Shown in pieces: positions 7,661-16,276 of a stretch of DNA of 37,556 bases. The first letter of the stretch is position 1, and the number at the start of each line of letters is the position of its first letter. This DNA is from Solimonas_A sp035476855. Its GTDB lineage: Bacteria; Pseudomonadota; Gammaproteobacteria; Nevskiales; Nevskiaceae. The notes under the pieces were generated by a model. The model was not told the origin of the DNA and searched no databases. It saw only the letters and a program-made list of their open reading frames with translations. Location: the NCBI GenBank assembly GCA_035476855.1, contig DATILC010000175.1:1-37556 (forward strand), read 5' to 3'. The position numbers and the translations under genes are program-made.

Positions 7661-8304
7661 GGTCGCCGTTCGCCGCAGCCGCCGCGAGCCTGCTGCTCGC
7701 CGGCTGCGCCGTGTTCAAGGGACCGGACATGCCGCAGCACTCCCCCGAAGCCCGCTGGCTGGAGCGCAAGGCCGTGCTGGAGCAGGTCGACCGCTTCAGC
7801 CTGCAGGCACGTGTCGCCGGCAGCGGCAGCCTCGGCATGAAAGCCGAGTTGCGCTGGCAGCAGAACGCCGACGGCAGCTTCGACCTGCGCCTGGCCGGCC
7901 CCTTCGGTGCCGGCGCGGTCAGCATCGCCGGCAGCCCCGGCCACGTCGAGGTGCGCAGCCGCGAAGGCCGCCAGTTCACCACCGATCCGGAGTTGTGGAT
8001 CCGCCAGCGCTTCGGCTGGAGCCTCCCCATCGGCGGCCTGCGCTACTGGGCGCTGGGCCTGCCGTCGCCGCAATCGCCCGCCAGCATCGAACTCGATCCG
8101 GAGGGCAAGATCGCGGTGCTGGAGCAGGATGGCTGGCGCCTCGAATACGACGAATACCAGCCGGCCGGCCCGCTGTCGCTGCCTCGGCGCCTGCAGCTGG
8201 CCAATGCCGAAGTCACCATCAAGCTGATCGCCGACCGCTGGGACGGCCTGCCCTTTGCCACGGACAGCGCAGCCAGCCCGCCGGCAGAAGCCTTCCAGCC
8301 CTGA
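7657..8304 (+). CDS. lolB: Outer-membrane lipoprotein receptor LolB
   Basis: LolB accepts lipoproteins from periplasmic LolA and inserts them into the outer membrane. The 215-residue product has a textbook lipobox, LLAGC, with the lipidated Cys at residue 17. A half-barrel lipid-carrier domain follows, with the family's pattern of RFSLQARVA, WQQ, LRLAGPFGAG and a WxL-type segment. It is translationally coupled to the TPR gene (ATGA overlap) and lies directly before ispE, as in E. coli and Pseudomonas. If the TPR protein is a lipoprotein, it would itself be a LolB client. Confidence 0.95.
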   Translation: MRSPFAAAAASLLLAGCAVFKGPDMPQHSPEARWLERKAVLEQVDRFSLQARVAGSGSLGMKAELRWQQNADGSFDLRLAGPFGAGAVSIAGSPGHVEVRSREGRQFTTDPELWIRQRFGWSLPIGGLRYWALGLPSPQSPASIELDPEGKIAVLEQDGWRLEYDEYQPAGPLSLPRRLQLANAEVTIKLIADRWDGLPFATDSAASPPAEAFQP

Positions 8305-8349
8305 CCGGTCTGGTCGATACAACCGCTGTACTCCACACTACAAAGAACA

Positions 8350-9210
8350 ATGTCCCTCGCACCCTTCACCCACGAATTCCCCTGGCCGGCCCCGGCCAAG
8401 CTCAACCTGTTCCTGCATGTCACCGGCCGCCGCGACGACGGCTACCACCAGCTGCAGACCCTGTTCCAGTTCCTCGACCAGGGCGACAGCCTGTTCTTCG
8501 TGGCGCGTGGCGACGGCAAGGTCATCCGCCAGAACGAACTGCCCGGCATCGCCGCGGACGAGGACCTGTCGGTACGCGCCGCCAGGCTGCTGGGCAAGCT
8601 CAGCGGCGCCAACCTCGGCGCCGACATCCGCATCGAGAAGCGCATCCCCCTGGGCGGCGGCCTCGGTGGTGGCTCCAGCAACGCCGCGACTACGCTGGTG
8701 GCGCTGAACCGCCTGTGGAACACCGGCTTCACCACCGCCGAACTGGCGGAGATCGGCCTCAAGCTCGGCGCCGACGTACCGGTGTTCGTACGCGGCCTGG
8801 CCAGCTGGGCCGAGGGCATCGGCGAGCGCCTGGCGCCGGTGGAGATGCCGGAACCCTGGTACCTGGTGATCACACCAAAGGTGTCGGTCAGCACCCGCGA
8901 GATCTTCGAGGCGCCGGAACTCAAGCGCGACTGCCCGCGCGTGACGCTCGACGACTACCTCGCCGGCCGCACGGTCAACGTCTGCGAACCGGTCACCACC
9001 GCTCGCTACCCCGAGGTCAAGGCCGCCCTCGACTGGGCCCGGCAGCACGGCCCGGCCTGCATGTCGGGCACCGGCGCATCGGTGTTCCTGCCCTTCGCTG
9101 AACGCGCACTCGCCAGCGAGGTACGGCGCCGCCTGCCCGAGGGCTGGAACGGTTTTGTTGCACGCGGGCTGAATCGCTCACCGCTCACGGCTATAATGCG
9201 CGGCCTGTGA
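8350..9210 (+). CDS. ispE: 4-diphosphocytidyl-2-C-methyl-D-erythritol kinase
   Basis: IspE is the GHMP-family kinase of the non-mevalonate isoprenoid pathway. It phosphorylates CDP-methylerythritol with ATP. The 286-residue protein has PAKLNLFLHVTGRR at its N-terminus with catalytic Lys17, the ATP-binding glycine loop PLGGGLGGGSSNAA at 100-113, and Asp142 in LGADVPVF. The C-terminal GHMP motif MSGTGASVF is also present. There is no obvious Shine-Dalgarno before the ATG. The last codons contain a TATAAT box (9192-9197) that is probably the promoter for the following tRNA(Gln) gene. Gene order lolB-ispE-prs is the standard gammaproteobacterial one. Confidence 0.97.
   Translation: MSLAPFTHEFPWPAPAKLNLFLHVTGRRDDGYHQLQTLFQFLDQGDSLFFVARGDGKVIRQNELPGIAADEDLSVRAARLLGKLSGANLGADIRIEKRIPLGGGLGGGSSNAATTLVALNRLWNTGFTTAELAEIGLKLGADVPVFVRGLASWAEGIGERLAPVEMPEPWYLVITPKVSVSTREIFEAPELKRDCPRVTLDDYLAGRTVNVCEPVTTARYPEVKAALDWARQHGPACMSGTGASVFLPFAERALASEVRRRLPEGWNGFVARGLNRSPLTAIMRGL
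9169..9197 (+). promoter_or_regulatory. Candidate sigma-70 promoter for tRNA-Gln and prs, inside the end of ispE
   Basis: A perfect TATAAT at 9192-9197 lies within the last codons of ispE. CTGAAT sits 17 bp upstream as a weak -35 (three of six consensus positions). Transcription would start a few bases before the tRNA 5' end at 9214. The exact -10 and the distance to the tRNA make this convincing despite the poor -35. Confidence 0.6.
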
Positions 9211-9213
9211 TGT

Positions 9214-9288
9214 TGGGGCGTCGCCAAGTGGTAAGGCAGCAGGTTTTGATCCTGCCAATCGGTGGTTCGAATCCATCCGCCCCAGCCA
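9214..9288 (+). tRNA. tRNA-Gln (anticodon TTG)
   Basis: The 75-nt gene folds as a full cloverleaf. The acceptor stem is TGGGGCG/CGCCCCA with discriminator G and an encoded CCA. The anticodon stem is GCAGG/CCTGC around the loop TTTTGAT, with anticodon TTG at 9246-9248. The T-loop contains TTCGAATC. It reads CAA glutamine codons. A tRNA-Gln between ispE and prs is also found in Pseudomonas. No terminator separates it from prs, so the two are probably co-transcribed. Confidence 0.95.
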
Positions 9289-9333
9289 ATTAACCTTCCT
9301 TTCTTCCCTTAGCCAGGATCGACGGGGCACTGC

Positions 9334-10332
9334 ATGAATTCGTATTCCGACAGCGCCACCGCAGAGGCAAACGTGTACATGGCCGACTCCAAGCTGATGC
9401 TGTTCTCGGGTAATGCGAATCCCAAGCTTTCGCAGGACATTGCCAACTACCTGAAGCAGCCGCTGGGCCAGGCGGTGATCTCTCAGTTCTCGGACGGCGA
9501 GATCCAGATCGAGATCCAGGAGAACGTCCGCGGCAAGGACGTCTTCGTGATCCAGCCGACCTGCGCGCCGACCAACGACAACGTCATGGAACTGCTGCTG
9601 ATGCTGGACGCGCTCAAGCGCGCCTCGGCCAGCCGCATCACCGCGGTGATTCCTTATTTTGGCTACGCCCGCCAGGACCGCCGCCCGCGCTCGACCCGCG
9701 TGCCGATCTCGGCCAAGGTGGTCGCCGACATGATCGGCGAGTGCGGCGCCAACCGCGTGCTGACGGTTGACCTCCACGCCGACCAGATCCAGGGCTTCTT
9801 CGACATCGCCGTGGACAACGTCTACGCCAGCCCGGTGCTGCTGGGCGAGATCTGGCGCCAGAAGTACGAGAACCTGATCGTGGTCGCTCCGGACGTCGGC
9901 GGCGTGGTCCGCGCCCGCGCCGTGGCCAAGCGCCTCGACGACGCGGACCTGGCGATCATCGACAAGCGCCGTCCGAAGCCGAACGAATCGCGCGTGATGA
10001 ACATCATCGGCGACGTCTCCGGCCGCACCTGCGTGCTGGTCGACGACCTTGCCGACACCGCCGGCACCCTGTGCAAGGCAGCCGAGGCACTGAAGGAAGC
10101 CGGCGCGATCAAGGTCGTCGCCTACATCACCCACCCGGTGCTGTCGGGCCCGGCGATCAGCAACATCAGCAAGTCCGTGCTGGACGAACTGGTGGTCACC
10201 GACACGATCCCGCTGTCGGATGCCGCCAAGAGCTGCCCGAAGATCCGCCAGCTGTCGATCGGCGGCCTGCTCGCCGAAACCATCCGCCGCATCAGCGCCG
10301 AGGAATCGGTCAGCTCGCTGTACGTCGATTAA
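9334..10332 (+). CDS. prs: Ribose-phosphate pyrophosphokinase (PRPP synthetase)
   Basis: Prs transfers pyrophosphate from ATP to ribose-5-phosphate to make PRPP for nucleotide, histidine and NAD synthesis. Motifs include FSDGEIQIEIQENVRG, PYFGYARQDRRPR (ATP contacts), VDLHADQIQGFF and the PRPP-binding loop VDDLADTAGTL. The 332-residue frame is about 15 longer than typical. In-frame starts at GTG 9373 (five bases after AGAGG) or ATG 9379 (MADSKLMLFSGNA) would give the usual length near 317. The first ATG is given here but the start is uncertain. The gene is followed by a hairpin terminator. Confidence 0.96.
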   Translation: MNSYSDSATAEANVYMADSKLMLFSGNANPKLSQDIANYLKQPLGQAVISQFSDGEIQIEIQENVRGKDVFVIQPTCAPTNDNVMELLLMLDALKRASASRITAVIPYFGYARQDRRPRSTRVPISAKVVADMIGECGANRVLTVDLHADQIQGFFDIAVDNVYASPVLLGEIWRQKYENLIVVAPDVGGVVRARAVAKRLDDADLAIIDKRRPKPNESRVMNIIGDVSGRTCVLVDDLADTAGTLCKAAEALKEAGAIKVVAYITHPVLSGPAISNISKSVLDELVVTDTIPLSDAAKSCPKIRQLSIGGLLAETIRRISAEESVSSLYVD

Positions 10333-10351
10333 TTGATAGAGCGTTTCCCCG

Positions 10352-10390
10352 CAGGGGCCGGCCGCGACAGCAGCCGGCCCCTGTTTCGTT
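10352..10390 (+). terminator. Rho-independent terminator after prs
   Basis: The 11-bp arms CAGGGGCCGGC (10352-10362) and GCCGGCCCCTG (10373-10383) are perfect complements with a 10-nt loop. An interrupted T tract (TTTCGTTT) follows. It separates the housekeeping tRNA-Gln-prs unit from the ECF41 operon that begins just beyond it. Confidence 0.75.
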
Positions 10391-10399
10391 TCCAGTGCA

Positions 10400-10426
10400 T
10401 GTCACAACCGCCGGGGCTGCCTCGTC
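10400..10426 (+). promoter_or_regulatory. Candidate ECF41-dependent promoter (TGTCACA-N16-CGTC)
   Basis: TGTCACA at 10400-10406 is followed after 16 bp by CGTC at 10423-10426, 34 bp before the start codon of the 128-residue membrane protein gene. From memory of the ECF41 literature, this group of sigma factors uses a TGTCACA -35 and a CGTC -10. The operon downstream ends in an ECF41-type sigma gene, so the site implies autoregulation. The motif is read directly; the sigma assignment is by family knowledge. Confidence 0.7.
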
Positions 10427-10460
10427 TATTCCGTGAACCCCACACTGGAGTAGCCCCGCG

Positions 10461-10847
10461 ATGCGCAACACCACCCTCGCCATCCTTGGCCTAGGCCTGC
10501 TGGCCAACGGCCTGTTCATGCTGCTCGCCCCCGGGCCCTGGTACGGGCTGATCCCCGGCGTCCGCGAGACTGGCCCCTGCAACCCGCACTTCATCCGCGA
10601 CATCGGCAGCGCCTACGGCGTCGCCGGCGCATCCCTGCTGTGGCTGCGGCAGGACTGGCGTGCCTGGCCGGCAGCGATTGCCGGCAGCGCGTTCCTGCTG
10701 CTGCACGCCGGGGTCCATGTGTTCGACGCCCTGCAGGGCCGCATCTCGCTGCATCACCTGGCCAACGATGCCGTCGCCGTGCTGTTCCCCGCCCTGCTCG
10801 CCCTGGCCTTGGCCTGGCCGCGTCGCAACACCCCCACCCACGCCTGA
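10461..10847 (+). CDS. Small membrane protein, four predicted helices, first gene of the ECF41 operon
   Basis: I do not recognise this 128-residue family. The protein is hydrophobic, with segments at about 5-25, 46-63, 67-88 and 98-119 that look like transmembrane helices. A conserved-looking loop with Trp, Tyr and Cys (GPWYGLIPGVRETGPCNPHF, 25-44) lies between the first two. The start is supported by GGAG nine bases upstream. The gene follows a site matching an ECF41 promoter, and its stop lies within the ribosome-binding region of the AhpD-like gene. It is therefore probably co-regulated with the sigma factor. It might act as a membrane sensor, partner or redox-linked protein of the system; that is speculation from context. 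Confidence 0.8.
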   Translation: MRNTTLAILGLGLLANGLFMLLAPGPWYGLIPGVRETGPCNPHFIRDIGSAYGVAGASLLWLRQDWRAWPAAIAGSAFLLLHAGVHVFDALQGRISLHHLANDAVAVLFPALLALALAWPRRNTPTHA

Positions 10848-10857
10848 GGAATCCCCC

Positions 10858-11400
10858 ATGCTCAAAGCCATCATCAAGACGCAGATCGCCAGGTTCGAGC
10901 GCGCGTACGATTACGACATGTCCTATGCCCGTGACCTGCTCGCCACCGACCTGCGCGCCATGCTCATCTTCAACCGCGTGATGCCGCTGGCGCAGTACCG
11001 CCGCGACCTCCCCGTGGATGCCTGGTACGCCGCCAAGCTGGTCGGCGCGATGAGCGAGGACTGCGGCCCCTGCACCCAGCTGGTGGTGCGCATGGCCGAG
11101 CAGGCCGGCGTGCCGGCCCAGACCCTGCGCGCCATCGTCGGCCGCCGGCCGGAGCAGTTGTCGGCCGAGGCACAGCTGGCCTACCGCTTCGCCGAGGCCT
11201 CGCTGGCGCACAGCCTGGAGGCCGATCCGCTGCGCGAGGAAATCCTGCGCCGCTGGGGCCGCCGCGCCCTGGTGTCGATCGGTTTCGCCCTGGTATCGGC
11301 GCGCATCTTCCCGACCCTCAAGTACGCGCTGGGCTACGGCAAGACCTGCGTGCGCGTCGAAGTCGGCGGCCAGTCCCAGGCCGTGCCGCAGGGCGCGTGA
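10858..11400 (+). CDS. AhpD-like/carboxymuconolactone decarboxylase-family protein
   Basis: The 180-residue product starts at ATG 10858, preceded by TGAGGA. It is an all-helical CMD/AhpD-type protein with MSEDCGPCTQLVV near residues 65-77, giving a CxxC pair at C69 and C72. Classical AhpD has a histidine three residues after the second cysteine as part of its peroxidatic relay. Here that position is not histidine, so peroxidase chemistry is uncertain. A CMD-family gene beside an ECF41 sigma gene is the hallmark of that group, where it is normally the sigma factor's target. The sigma gene begins seven bases after its stop. Confidence 0.85.
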   Translation: MLKAIIKTQIARFERAYDYDMSYARDLLATDLRAMLIFNRVMPLAQYRRDLPVDAWYAAKLVGAMSEDCGPCTQLVVRMAEQAGVPAQTLRAIVGRRPEQLSAEAQLAYRFAEASLAHSLEADPLREEILRRWGRRALVSIGFALVSARIFPTLKYALGYGKTCVRVEVGGQSQAVPQGA

Positions 11401-11407
11401 CCATCAG

Positions 11408-12310
11408 ATGAGTGCCAGCACGCAGCCCGACCCGGCGACCAGCTTCGAGCCGCACCGCCGCCTGCTGCTGGGCCTGGCCTACCGCATGCTCGGCTCGATG
11501 GCCGGGGCCGAGGACGTGCTGCAGGACGCCTACCTGCGCTGGCATGGCACGGACCGCGCGGCGGTGGAGCAGCCACGCGCCTTCCTCAGCCGCACGGTCA
11601 CGCGCCTCTGCCTGGATGAACTGAAATCGGCGCGGCTGCAGCGCGAGGAGTACATCGGCCCCTGGCTGCCGGAGCCGCTGCTGGACGACAGCGCGTTTGC
11701 CACCGACAGCGCCAGCGACTACGCCGACGATCTCTCGGTGGCCTTGCTGCTGACGCTGGAACGGCTGTCGCCGCTGGAACGCGCAGCCTTCCTGATGCAC
11801 GACGTCTTCGATCTCGACTACCCCGAGATCGCCCTGACCCTGCGCCGCAGCGAGGAGGCCTGCCGCCAGCTCGCCTCCCGCGCCCGCGGCCAGGTACGAC
11901 GCGAGCGGCCACGCTTCCGGCCCTCGGCGGAGGAATCGGCGCGACTGACCCAGGCCTTCGTGATGGCCGTGGGCAGCGGCGACATCGAGGGGCTGAAACA
12001 GGTGCTGGCGGCCGACGCGGTGTTCTATTCCGACGGCGGCGGCAAGGTGCCGGCGGCGCTCAAGCCGATCCTCGGCGCCGAACGGATCGCCCGTTTCCTC
12101 ACCGGCCTGGTGCGCAAACCGAAGATCGCGCGCCGGCTCGTCAGCGGGCCGCTGAACCTCAGGCTGGCATCGATCAACGGCATGCCGGGGGTGCTGCTGT
12201 TCATGGCCGGCAAGCTGGTGCAGACCTATGCCCTCGACATCCGCGAGGGCCGCATCGCCGGGGTCTACGTCACCCGCAACCCGGACAAGCTGGGGCATTT
12301 GCAGGCCTGA
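11408..12310 (+). CDS. ECF41-type RNA polymerase sigma factor with SnoaL-like C-terminal domain
   Basis: This 300-residue factor has sigma-2 (about 14-80, with AEDVLQDAYLRW) and sigma-4 (about 110-165). A C-terminal SnoaL-like domain extends from about 175 to the end. It carries three signatures reported for ECF41: WLPEP (86-90) in the linker, DGGGK (209-213) and NPDKL (291-295) in the C-terminal domain. In ECF41 proteins the extra domain replaces an anti-sigma factor and tunes activity from within the polypeptide. No anti-sigma gene is present nearby, which agrees. It is last in the operon with the membrane and AhpD-like genes and probably drives the promoter at 10400-10426. The ATG has a weak ribosome-binding site, suggesting coupling to the upstream gene. 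Confidence 0.93.
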   Translation: MSASTQPDPATSFEPHRRLLLGLAYRMLGSMAGAEDVLQDAYLRWHGTDRAAVEQPRAFLSRTVTRLCLDELKSARLQREEYIGPWLPEPLLDDSAFATDSASDYADDLSVALLLTLERLSPLERAAFLMHDVFDLDYPEIALTLRRSEEACRQLASRARGQVRRERPRFRPSAEESARLTQAFVMAVGSGDIEGLKQVLAADAVFYSDGGGKVPAALKPILGAERIARFLTGLVRKPKIARRLVSGPLNLRLASINGMPGVLLFMAGKLVQTYALDIREGRIAGVYVTRNPDKLGHLQA

Positions 12311-12397
12311 ACTCGCAGGGAAACCGCGGTTCCAGTACAATTCGCCCCCTTCTGTCTGGTCGCGGACGGAAGTCCATTGATTTTCCGAGAGATTTCC

Positions 12398-13126
12398 ATG
12401 AAAGAAAACTTCGTTGTAATCGCCGAATCCCGTAATGATCAGGGCAAGGGTGCGAGCCGCCGCCTGCGTCGTACGGGCAAGGTGCCGGCCATCGTCTACG
12501 GTGGCAAAGATAAGCCCGCTTCCGTCACCGTCTCGCACAACGAGATGTGGAAGAGCCTGAAGGCCGAGGCCTTCTACTCGCACATCCTGACGCTCAGGCT
12601 CGACGGCAAGGAGCAGCAGGTCGTGCTCAAGGACCTGCAGCGTCACCCGGTCGACGAGACCCTGCTCCACATCGACTTCCAGCGCATTCTCGCCGACCAG
12701 ATCCTGCGTCGCGCCGTGCCGCTGCACTTCAAGGGCGCCGAAGTGGCCCCGGGCGTCAAGATCGGCGGCGGCATCATCGAGCATCACGTCAGCCAGGTTG
12801 ATGTCGAGTGCCTGCCGAAGGACCTGCCGGAGTACCTGGAGATCGACCTGTCGGGCATGCAGCTCAACGACGTGATCCACCTCTCGCAGATCAAGCTGCC
12901 GGAAGGCGTCACCCTGGCCGAGCTCAAGCACGGCAACGACGCCAGCGCCGTGGCACTGCACCTGCCGCGCGCCGCCGCCGAGCCGGAACCGACCGTCGCC
13001 GCTGCCGTCGCCGATGTTCCGGCGGCGAACCAGAAGGCCCCGGACGCCAAGGCTGGCGCTGCTGCTCCGAAGGGCGCTGCGCCGAAGGGCGCCGCTCCGA
13101 AGGCCGCTGCTCCGAAGAAGAAGTAA
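12398..13126 (+). CDS. rplY: 50S ribosomal protein bL25, general stress (Ctc) form
   Basis: The 242-residue long form of bL25 binds 5S rRNA through its N-terminal domain (about 1-95, with GKGASRRLRRTGKVPAIVYG). A TL5/Ctc C-terminal beta domain occupies about 96-190. The remaining 50 residues are a low-complexity Ala/Pro/Lys tail with repeats of the APKGA type, ending in KKK. The start ATG at 12398 follows GAGAG; an in-frame TTG at 12377 is less likely. A TACAAT box at 12336-12341 is a plausible -10 with no good -35. Placement between prs and pth is as in Pseudomonas, except that the ECF41 operon now sits between prs and rplY. A strong terminator follows. Confidence 0.96.
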   Translation: MKENFVVIAESRNDQGKGASRRLRRTGKVPAIVYGGKDKPASVTVSHNEMWKSLKAEAFYSHILTLRLDGKEQQVVLKDLQRHPVDETLLHIDFQRILADQILRRAVPLHFKGAEVAPGVKIGGGIIEHHVSQVDVECLPKDLPEYLEIDLSGMQLNDVIHLSQIKLPEGVTLAELKHGNDASAVALHLPRAAAEPEPTVAAAVADVPAANQKAPDAKAGAAAPKGAAPKGAAPKAAAPKKK

Positions 13127-13150
13127 GCGCGTCCTTCGGGACCGAACAAG

Positions 13151-13184
13151 ACCCGTCCGTCCGCATTGGCCGGACGGGTTTTTT
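13151..13184 (+). terminator. Rho-independent terminator after rplY
   Basis: ACCCGTCCG (13151-13159) pairs with CGGACGGGT (13171-13179), an 11-nt loop lies between, and a run of six T follows. It is a strong intrinsic terminator. It ends only 11 bases before the pth start codon. Confidence 0.88.
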
Positions 13185-13195
13185 GTTGAACGACC

Positions 13196-13780
13196 ATGTC
13201 TTCTCCTGCCCTACGCGCCATCGTCGGGCTCGGCAATCCCGGGCCGGATTACGCGCGCACGCGCCATAACGCCGGCTTCTGGTTCGTCGACGAACTGGCG
13301 CGCCGTCACGGCGGCACGTTCCGGGTGGAGTCGAAGTTCCATGGCGAGCTGGCGCGCGTGAAGATTGCGGGCGTCGACACGCTGCTGCTGAAGCCGTCGA
13401 CGTTCATGAACCGCAGCGGTCAGGCGGCGCAGGCACTGGCGCAGTTCTACAAGATCCTGCCGACCGACATCCTCGCCGCGCATGACGAACTGGACCTGCC
13501 GACCGGTACCATGCGCCTCAAGCTGGCTGGCGGTCACGGTGGCCACAACGGCCTGCGAGACCTGCACAAGGTGTTCGGCGAGGGCTATCTGCGCCTGCGC
13601 ATCGGCATCGGTCATCCGGGCGACAAGAGCCTGGTGCACAACTACGTCCTCAGCCGCGCATCGAAGGCGGACGAGGAGCTCATCCACAGCGGGATCGGGC
13701 TGGCCGCGGACGCGGTCGAGACCTGGTTCACCAAGGGTTGGGAGCGGGCGCTGACCCAGCTCCACACCGCTACCAAATAA
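13196..13780 (+). CDS. pth: Peptidyl-tRNA hydrolase
   Basis: Pth cleaves peptidyl-tRNA released prematurely from ribosomes. The 194-residue protein has GLGNPGPDYARTRHNAG with Asn14 and catalytic His24, KPSTFMNRSGQ with Asn72, and HDELDLP with Asp97. These match N10, H20, N68 and D93 of E. coli. The ATG lies 11 bases after the T run of the rplY terminator, with no Shine-Dalgarno sequence between them. Expression therefore depends on read-through, or on a transcript starting very close to the ATG. ychF follows after a REP pair, as in other gammaproteobacteria. Confidence 0.97.
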   Translation: MSSPALRAIVGLGNPGPDYARTRHNAGFWFVDELARRHGGTFRVESKFHGELARVKIAGVDTLLLKPSTFMNRSGQAAQALAQFYKILPTDILAAHDELDLPTGTMRLKLAGGHGGHNGLRDLHKVFGEGYLRLRIGIGHPGDKSLVHNYVLSRASKADEELIHSGIGLAADAVETWFTKGWERALTQLHTATK

Positions 13781-13782
13781 CT

Positions 13783-13874
13783 CCCTCTCCCAGCTCGCGG
13801 GGAGAGGGCTGGGGTGAGGGGCGCTTGCCCCAGGCCCCTCACCCTAACCCTCTCCCCACAAGTGGGGAGAGGGG
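13783..13874. repeat. REP/BIME-type inverted pair (third family)
   Basis: Unit A (13783-13821) reads CCCTCTCCC, loop, GGGGAGAGGG, then CTGGGGTGAGGGG. Unit B (13835-13874) is its inverse, starting CCCCTCACCCTAACCC and ending GGGGAGAGGGG. This is the widespread CCCTCTCCC...GGGGTGAGGG extragenic palindrome of gammaproteobacteria. It fills most of the pth-ychF gap and could form one large hairpin or two small ones in the transcript. Confidence 0.82.
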
Positions 13875-13895
13875 AAAAGGACTAAAGGAATCTTT

Positions 13896-14990
<1,095 letters not shown>

Positions 14991-14994
14991 CGAC

Positions 14995-15016
14995 AAGGCC
15001 CGCGCAAGCGGGCCTT
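14995..15016. terminator. Terminator hairpin between ychF and the convergent flavin oxidoreductase gene
   Basis: AAGGCCCGC (14995-15003) and GCGGGCCTT (15008-15016) form a perfect 9-bp stem with loop GCAA, followed by CTTCTTCG. The hairpin lies between convergent genes and could serve ychF; there is no long T tract. Confidence 0.7.
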
Positions 15017-15043
15017 CTTCGTTGAGCGGCCGGCAGCGCTGCC

Positions 15044-16276
15044 TCAGTCGGCCGAGGCGGCAGGAATCCGGTTCAGTTCCGGCTCCTCGTGGCTGGTCAG
15101 CGGGCAACGCGTACCCCCTGGCGTGTACATCATCGCCACGCAGAGGTTGCAGTGCGTGCAGCCGGACTGCTGCAGCTCGCCGGAGCGGAACGCCAGCAGC
15201 AGGTCCGGGCGATGGATCAGCGCGCGGCCCATGACGATGGCCTCGAAGCCCTCCTGCATCGCCTTGCGAATGCCATTGATCGAGGTGACGCCGCCGAGGT
15301 AGGCCAGCGGCGTCTTCACCGCTGCGCGGATCTGCCGCGAGACCTCCAGCAGGTACAGCTCGCGGAACTCGATGGCCGGCTCCTGCCACTTCAGCATGCG
15401 GTTGCCCATGCGCATCATCAGCGAGGCCTGCGCGCCACCGATGCCCGGGGGCATGCGGCTGCCGAAGATGTGCCAGGGCGTCTCCACATTCATACCGGCG
15501 CTGAGCACGATCAAGTGCGCACCGGCGGCAGACATCTGCTGCGCCGAGACGATCGCATCCTCCACCGTACCACCGCCGCGAAAGCCCTCGAAGCCGCTGA
15601 GCTTGCAGGTCACCGCCATCGTGCCGCCGACCGCGTCGAGCACTGCGGCCAGCACCTCGGCCGGGAAGCGGGCGCGGCGTTCGGCCGAGCCGCCGTACTC
15701 GTCGCGGCGGCGGTTGTAGGCCGGCGACAGGAACTGGCTCAGCAGGTAGCCGTGCCCCATGTGGATTTCCACCGCATCGAAGCCGGCCTCGCGCGCCTCC
15801 TGGGCGCCGCGCACGAAGTCCTCGCGCAGCTGGCGCAGCTCCGCCGCCGAAGCCGCGTGCTTGAACAGGCGGCCGCTGAGCAGCCCCGGCGGATTGATGC
15901 CGCCCGAGGCACTGACCGGCGAGCCGGTCGAAAGCTGCGGCAGGAAGTTGAAGGCGCCGCCGTGGGTGATCTGCGCACAGGCCGCGGCGCCCTCGCGGTG
16001 CACGGCATCGGTGAGCACACGCAGATGCGGCCGCGACTCCGACCCCAGCGAGACCTGGTCGACGAAGGTACGGCCATCGGCGCTGATCGCGCAGTAGGCC
16101 ACCGTGGTCATGCCGACGCCGCCAGCGGCCATCGACTGGTGATGCTTCACCAACGCCCTGGTCGGCACACCGCCGGGAGCATTGCCCTCGTTGGTCGCGC
16201 TCTTGATGAAGCGGTTGCGCAGCGTCAGCGGGCCCAGGGCCCAGGGCGCGTAGGCACGATCGAGTTCCTCGCTCAC
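15044..16276 (-). CDS. Old-yellow-enzyme-like NADH:flavin oxidoreductase
   Basis: The 410-residue TIM-barrel flavoprotein starts at GTG 16276, which shares GTGA with the end of the upstream SDR gene. Typical OYE sequence includes APWALGPLTLRNRF, ITHGG, GFDAVEIHMGHGYLLSQFLSPAYNRRRDEYGGS and an FMN-phosphate segment LGGVTSINGI followed by VMGRALI. The tail carries SGCTHCNLCV and a further Cys (C373, C376, C379, C391). That spacing resembles the 4Fe-4S site of 2,4-dienoyl-CoA reductase-type members, but the C-terminal FAD/NAD domain of those proteins is missing. It probably reduces an activated C=C bond. The operon partner is the SDR, with a TetR gene upstream. Substrate unknown. Confidence 0.87.
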   Translation of the reverse strand: MSEELDRAYAPWALGPLTLRNRFIKSATNEGNAPGGVPTRALVKHHQSMAAGGVGMTTVAYCAISADGRTFVDQVSLGSESRPHLRVLTDAVHREGAAACAQITHGGAFNFLPQLSTGSPVSASGGINPPGLLSGRLFKHAASAAELRQLREDFVRGAQEAREAGFDAVEIHMGHGYLLSQFLSPAYNRRRDEYGGSAERRARFPAEVLAAVLDAVGGTMAVTCKLSGFEGFRGGGTVEDAIVSAQQMSAAGAHLIVLSAGMNVETPWHIFGSRMPPGIGGAQASLMMRMGNRMLKWQEPAIEFRELYLLEVSRQIRAAVKTPLAYLGGVTSINGIRKAMQEGFEAIVMGRALIHRPDLLLAFRSGELQQSGCTHCNLCVAMMYTPGGTRCPLTSHEEPELNRIPAASAD

